The notes beneath the pieces are model-generated. The model saw only the letters and a list, made by a program, of their open reading frames with translations, was not told the origin of the DNA and searched no databases. Shown piece after piece: positions 59,839 through 64,000 of a DNA stretch of 64,000 nucleotides (its first letter is position 1; each line of letters starts with the position of its first letter). The DNA lies in NCBI GenBank assembly GCA_013816485.1, contig JACDEI010000001.1:186001-250000 (forward strand), written 5' to 3'. Made by a program: the position numbers and the translations under genes. The DNA comes from Planctomycetota bacterium. Lineage in GTDB: Bacteria; Planctomycetota; UBA11346.

Positions 59839-62576
59839 GCGTCCTCAATGTGAATGGCGTCAGCGCGGTTGCCCGGCGCCAACTCTATAGCCTGCTGTCG
59901 AATCCACTGGGCTACGTCTTCATCTTCGCCTTCGTGGTGATCGCCGGCGCATTCCTGTTCCTGCCGGATGTCTATTACACGCGCAACATCGCTGATTTCG
60001 GACCGCTGTTCACCGTGATGCCATGGTTGCTGGTGATCCTGCTGCCGGCCCTGGCGATGGGTTCATGGGCGACGGAACGGGAACTCGGCACGGAAGAACT
60101 CCTGCTGACCCTGCCGTTCAGCATTCTCGATGCCGTGCTCGGCAAGTTTCTGGCGGTGGTCGGGTACTTCACCATCGCCCTGTTGTGCAGTCTGACCAAT
60201 CTCATCGTGCTGAGTTGGCTCGGCACACCCGATACCGGACTGATCCTGGCCAACTACGTTGGTTGGTGGCTGGCCGGTGTGGCCTTCGCCGGTTTCGGTG
60301 TGCTCGCCAGCGTGCAGGTCGGCATGCCGGCCATCGCCTTCGTCGTTGGTGCGGCCTACTGCGCGATCCTGATGATGGGTGCGCGGATGGTCGACTGGTT
60401 TGATCCCTTCAATCGTGGCGTCATCCCATTCGGTGGCGTGATCACTGCGCTGGCGGCAGCCGTTGCCGCCCTGGGCGTCGCGGTGTTCATGTTGTCGAGC
60501 CGTCGCTGGCGCCCGACGAACACGCAGCAGATCGCCGCGCATGTGGTGAGCGTGGCCTTTGGCCTGCTGCTGGCGGTCAACGTCGGTCGTCTGGCCTACC
60601 TCAAGAACGTCGACACCGACGTCAGCTCTGAGGGACTGTCCTCGATCAGCGCGACCTCCAGCCAGGTCATCCGCAAGGTCGAGCACCCGGTCATCATCCA
60701 CGCTTTCATCAGCACCAACCTGCCGGACGAGCTGCAGCTCAAGGCCAAGGAGGTGAGCGACAAACTCTTCGCCATCGAACGTTCGTCCGGTGGCAAGGTC
60801 GAGGTCAAGCTCCTGCGTCCGGAAAACGCCCTCGACGCGGCGGGCCAGCGCGCGACCAAGGAATTCGGACTCAAGCCGCAACGCGCCATCGTCGACAGCG
60901 TCAGCGGACGCAAACCGCAGGACGTGTTCCTCTGCGCTGCGGTGGTGAGCGGTTCGCGTTCGCAGAGCATCGCCGCCTTCGATCCGGGATTGTCAGTGGA
61001 ATACGAGCTGGTGCGCGCTGTGCGCACCGTCGGCAGTGCCAAACGCCCGGTCATCGGGATCGGCGCCACCGATCTCAAGATCACCGCCGAATTCGATTTC
61101 CAGAGCGGTCAAATGCGCCCGGCATGGGAGCTGATCGAGGAACTGAAGAAACAGTACGAGGTCCGTGAAGTCAGCTTCGACGCCGACGTTCCCGAAGAGG
61201 TTCAGGTTCTGATCGTACCGTTGCCATCGAGCCTGACCCAGCCGCAGGTCGAGAAGCTGCACGATTACGTGTGGTCGGGTCGTCCGGCTCTGTTGCTGGA
61301 TGATCCGCTGCCAGCGTTCACCAGCCCGATGCTGGCGCCCAGCCAGCCCAAGAAGCCGGCGAGCAATCCGATGATGATGCAGCAGCAACAGCAACCGCCG
61401 GAACAGAAGGCCGACATGGGGCCGTTCTACCGCGCGCTGGGTCTCAACTTCAACCTCGAGAGCGTCTTGTGGTCGGACTACAATCCCAGCCACCAGTTCC
61501 GTGGCACCATGCCGCCAGCGATCGTGTGGGTAATGCGTGACCAGCAGAGCATCGAGTCGTCGACCATCACCACCGGTATCGATTCAGTCGTGTTGCCGTT
61601 CCCTGGTTCGATCACCATCGCCGAAGGGAAACCCGAAAGTCTGAAGGTGACCCCGTTGTTGCGTCCGTCCCTAACCGCCAAGTGGGGTCGCCATCCCTTC
61701 AGCGAGTATTTCAAGAACGACCAGTACGGTCAGCTGCGGCAGAACCAGCCCAAACGCTTCCTGGGCGGTGCGGACTCGCTGCGCCCGGCGTTGGCGGTGG
61801 AAGTCACCGGCATTATGCCGAGCGCTTATCCCAAAGCTGATCCCAGCGCCAAACCGCCTGCGGACGGCGAGAAGCAGGACGACCCCACCAAGGTGGCCGA
61901 ACCCGCGAGCAAGGCCGGGGTGCCGAGCACCAAGCCGATCCGCGTGATCGTGGTGGCGGACACCGACTTCGTCGCCAACGGCATCTTCGAATTGTACCGC
62001 AATGCCGGCAACCAACTCGGTCGTGATGAGATGGCCGTGCTGCGCAATCTGCGCAACGTGCAGTTCATGGCCAATGCGGTCGATGCCTTGGCCTCCGATG
62101 AGGATTTCCTTGCGCTGCGCAATCGCCGGCCGTTGGCCCGACCGCTGACCCTGATCGATGAGGTCAAGGTCCAGACCGACAATGCCCGTCGTGAGCAGTT
62201 GGAATCCGCGTCGAACACCGCAGAGATCGAACTCAAGAAGGCGCAAGACGAGTTCCAGAAAGCCACCGAACGTATCGATGCCTTGACCGATCTCGATGAA
62301 AACGCCAAGGAACAGCTCAAGGTCGACGTTGTCCGTGAGGCCAACCGCAAACTGCAGAAGGCGATCACCGACATCAACTACGATAAGGATGTCACCATCC
62401 GCAACGCCGACATCACCCAGGACCAGACCATTCAGCGTCGCCTGTTGCAGGTGAAATGGTTCGCGGTCGGTATCCCAGCCTGCGTGATGCTGATCCTGGT
62501 ACTAGCCGTCGCTAGCCTGCGGCTGCGTTCGGAACGCTCGCATATTCCCGCCTCCCGCAAACGGAGTCAGCCATGA
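59835..62576 (+). CDS. Fused ABC permease and GldG-like protein
   Basis: A 913-residue protein that joins two functions usually encoded separately: an ABC-2 permease (about 1-235, six helices; SNPLGYVFIFAFVVIAGAFL and LPALAMGSWATERELGTEEL) and a GldG-like domain (about 255-880; VEHPVIIHAFISTNLPDELQ, EDFLALRNRRPLAR). A final membrane helix (about 880-900) closes the chain. The insert PMMMQQQQQPPEQK is a short low-complexity loop. It overlaps both neighbours by ATGA, so three products are coupled. Confidence 0.85.
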   Translation: MSVLNVNGVSAVARRQLYSLLSNPLGYVFIFAFVVIAGAFLFLPDVYYTRNIADFGPLFTVMPWLLVILLPALAMGSWATERELGTEELLLTLPFSILDAVLGKFLAVVGYFTIALLCSLTNLIVLSWLGTPDTGLILANYVGWWLAGVAFAGFGVLASVQVGMPAIAFVVGAAYCAILMMGARMVDWFDPFNRGVIPFGGVITALAAAVAALGVAVFMLSSRRWRPTNTQQIAAHVVSVAFGLLLAVNVGRLAYLKNVDTDVSSEGLSSISATSSQVIRKVEHPVIIHAFISTNLPDELQLKAKEVSDKLFAIERSSGGKVEVKLLRPENALDAAGQRATKEFGLKPQRAIVDSVSGRKPQDVFLCAAVVSGSRSQSIAAFDPGLSVEYELVRAVRTVGSAKRPVIGIGATDLKITAEFDFQSGQMRPAWELIEELKKQYEVREVSFDADVPEEVQVLIVPLPSSLTQPQVEKLHDYVWSGRPALLLDDPLPAFTSPMLAPSQPKKPASNPMMMQQQQQPPEQKADMGPFYRALGLNFNLESVLWSDYNPSHQFRGTMPPAIVWVMRDQQSIESSTITTGIDSVVLPFPGSITIAEGKPESLKVTPLLRPSLTAKWGRHPFSEYFKNDQYGQLRQNQPKRFLGGADSLRPALAVEVTGIMPSAYPKADPSAKPPADGEKQDDPTKVAEPASKAGVPSTKPIRVIVVADTDFVANGIFELYRNAGNQLGRDEMAVLRNLRNVQFMANAVDALASDEDFLALRNRRPLARPLTLIDEVKVQTDNARREQLESASNTAEIELKKAQDEFQKATERIDALTDLDENAKEQLKVDVVREANRKLQKAITDINYDKDVTIRNADITQDQTIQRRLLQVKWFAVGIPACVMLILVLAVASLRLRSERSHIPASRKRSQP

Positions 62577-64000
62577 AAAGTCTTCCCATCATCCTTGCTG
62601 TGCTCGCCATCGGGACGGCGATCCCCGCGTGGATTCCGATGTCGGCGACCCAGGTGGTCGAAGCCGACCTGGTTGGCCAGTTGCTCAATCGCACCGGCAA
62701 ACAGGTCACTGCTGAGCAGGTGACGTCGGTGCGCGTGGTGACCTGGGACGATACCGCCAGTGCACCCAAGGTCCTGGAGGTCAAACGCAGCCAGGGCTCG
62801 TGGATCATTCCCAGCCACTACAGCTATCCGGCAGATGGCGGAACCCGTGTTGGCAAGACCAGCGGTGGCGTGCGCAACGTCGTGCGTGGCCGTCTGGTCA
62901 CGCGTGACAGCAAGCAGCACGAAGATCTGGGTGTGGTCGATCCGTTCTTTGAAGACGACAAGATCAAAGGGCGCGGCAAACGGGTCGTGCTGAAGGATGC
63001 CACCGAGGGCGTGCTGGTCGACATGATCATCGGCAAGAGTGTGCCCGATGGCGACAACTTGGTCTTTGTCCGTGATGCCGATGATTCCGCGGTCTACACG
63101 GCGCGTCTGGGCGCTTACAAAACCGATGAGGAAGACCAGTCGGCCGACACCTCCTACGATGTCAGTTCGCGTTTCGTCGATTGGGTTGAGACCGATCTGC
63201 TCAAGCTTAAGAGCGACAATATCCGTGCCATCAGCGTGTCTGACTATTCGGTGAATGAGCAGACCGCGGCGATCGAAGAACGTTCGCTCAGCCGTTTCAC
63301 CCGTGCTGCTGGTGCGACCGAGTGGACCTCGCCGCAGACACCCGAGGGCAAACGCGTCCTGAAGGACACGGTCGATAAACTGCTGACGCAGGCCACCAGT
63401 CTGCGCCTGAGCGGTGTGCGCAAATTCAGCCTGGAATGGTTGACGCAGGCGGGCTTCTTCCCGAGCGAGTCGCCACAATTGTTGGGCCGTCCGGATTCGC
63501 TGAAGGTCGCTTTCAACAACAAGATCTACGCACTCTTCGGCAACGAAGGGCGCGTCGACTTCACCACCAAAGACGGCCTGCGTTACAGCCTGCTGTTCGG
63601 TGAGATCTCTGGCGAAGACGAGGACAAGCCGTCGGGCGAAGCAGCCCAGGCGAAGCAGCAGGATACCGGCCACAACCGCTACATGAGCGTATATGTAGCC
63701 TACGATCCGGCCGCAGACGAGGACGCCATCAAGGCCAAGGCGGAAGCCGATGCCAAGAAGGCCGAGGCCGACAAGGCTGCCGCTGCAGATCCGACCAAGG
63801 CGGCGGAAAAGCCCGCCGACAAACCGGACGAGGTTGCGAAGGTCGCTCCAGGCCAGACTCGCGCGGCCAAAGCCCAGGCGCGTTTCAGCCAGTTCTTCTA
63901 CGTCATCAGCGACGAGAACTTCAAGGCCTTGCGTCCGGCGCTCGACAAGCTGTTCGAAGCCAAGCCGGCGGACCCTGTTCCGGCACCCGGCGCTGCGGAG
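62573..64000 (+). CDS. DUF4340-like protein, truncated by the right edge
   Basis: The frame opens at ATG 62573 (overlapping the previous stop) and stays open to base 64000 (476 codons). A signal or membrane anchor (SLPIILAVLAIGTAIPAW) leads to repeated DUF4340-type strand-rich segments (VVEADLVGQLLNRTG, KDATEGVLVDMIIGKSVPDG, SADTSYDVSSRFVDWVETDL). A Lys/Ala/Asp-rich region (about 380-430, AEADAKKAEADKAAAADPTK) is disordered. Such proteins accompany Gld-type ABC systems and likely act on the periplasmic side. The C-terminus is not visible. Confidence 0.75.
   Translation, partial: MKSLPIILAVLAIGTAIPAWIPMSATQVVEADLVGQLLNRTGKQVTAEQVTSVRVVTWDDTASAPKVLEVKRSQGSWIIPSHYSYPADGGTRVGKTSGGVRNVVRGRLVTRDSKQHEDLGVVDPFFEDDKIKGRGKRVVLKDATEGVLVDMIIGKSVPDGDNLVFVRDADDSAVYTARLGAYKTDEEDQSADTSYDVSSRFVDWVETDLLKLKSDNIRAISVSDYSVNEQTAAIEERSLSRFTRAAGATEWTSPQTPEGKRVLKDTVDKLLTQATSLRLSGVRKFSLEWLTQAGFFPSESPQLLGRPDSLKVAFNNKIYALFGNEGRVDFTTKDGLRYSLLFGEISGEDEDKPSGEAAQAKQQDTGHNRYMSVYVAYDPAADEDAIKAKAEADAKKAEADKAAAADPTKAAEKPADKPDEVAKVAPGQTRAAKAQARFSQFFYVISDENFKALRPALDKLFEAKPADPVPAPGAAE

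Noticed and set aside
1-64000. tRNA, rRNA, transposase and integrase genes
   Set aside because: None were recognised on either strand by eye; a covariance or profile search would be needed to exclude a divergent tRNA.

Overview
This is GC-rich DNA from a diderm (Gram-negative type) bacterium. Evidence for an outer membrane is a type IV pilus secretin, several lipobox lipoproteins and a putative outer-membrane barrel. The Gld-type ABC cluster with a DUF4340-like protein, the DUF2225-like secreted protein and the general gene style fit the Planctomycetota or a related PVC lineage. That placement is a tentative inference; no rRNA gene is present to test it. I see no tRNA, rRNA, CRISPR array, transposase or prophage.

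Region 1 (about 1-34 kb) is an accessory stress and genome-maintenance island made of many short operons on both strands. It holds a Ku/LigD end-joining system with LigD split into separate ligase, polymerase and phosphoesterase genes, an Hsp20, a PurD-like ATP-grasp protein, and a three-gene operon (DUF72, methyltransferase, haem-oxygenase-like diiron protein). It also holds a KatE catalase, a zinc alcohol dehydrogenase, a KGG-repeat protein, a hemerythrin, a DUF326 copper-binding protein, a BON lipoprotein, a cyclic beta-1,2-glucan synthase of about 2840 residues, a decayed BrkB/YihY gene and small basic or membrane proteins. Eleven intact copies of a sigma-54-like -24/-12 motif (TGGCAYG-N4-NNGC) sit just upstream of genes here, including a back-to-back pair between ku and the ligase gene and one in front of an apparent small RNA with a strong terminator. 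This suggests a shared RpoN-type regulon and is the main finding.

Region 2 (about 34-37.6 kb) has three tandem single-domain response regulators, a putative outer-membrane protein and a 15-copy heptamer array just before alaS.

Region 3 (37.6-64 kb) is mostly housekeeping and cell-envelope genes on the + strand: alaS-ptsI, a YkgJ-type protein, an ECF-like sigma factor with a repeat protein, pilN-pilO-pilP-like-pilQ, RNase E/G, rplU, a DUF2225-like secreted protein, holB and a primary-type sigma factor. Then come an LPP20-like lipoprotein and an orphan SagB-type dehydrogenase on the - strand, and a Gld-like ABC operon that runs off the right edge. I found no -24/-12 motif at gene starts here.

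Intergenic spaces throughout contain long imperfect inverted repeats built from degenerate 7-9-base words and simple heptamer arrays.
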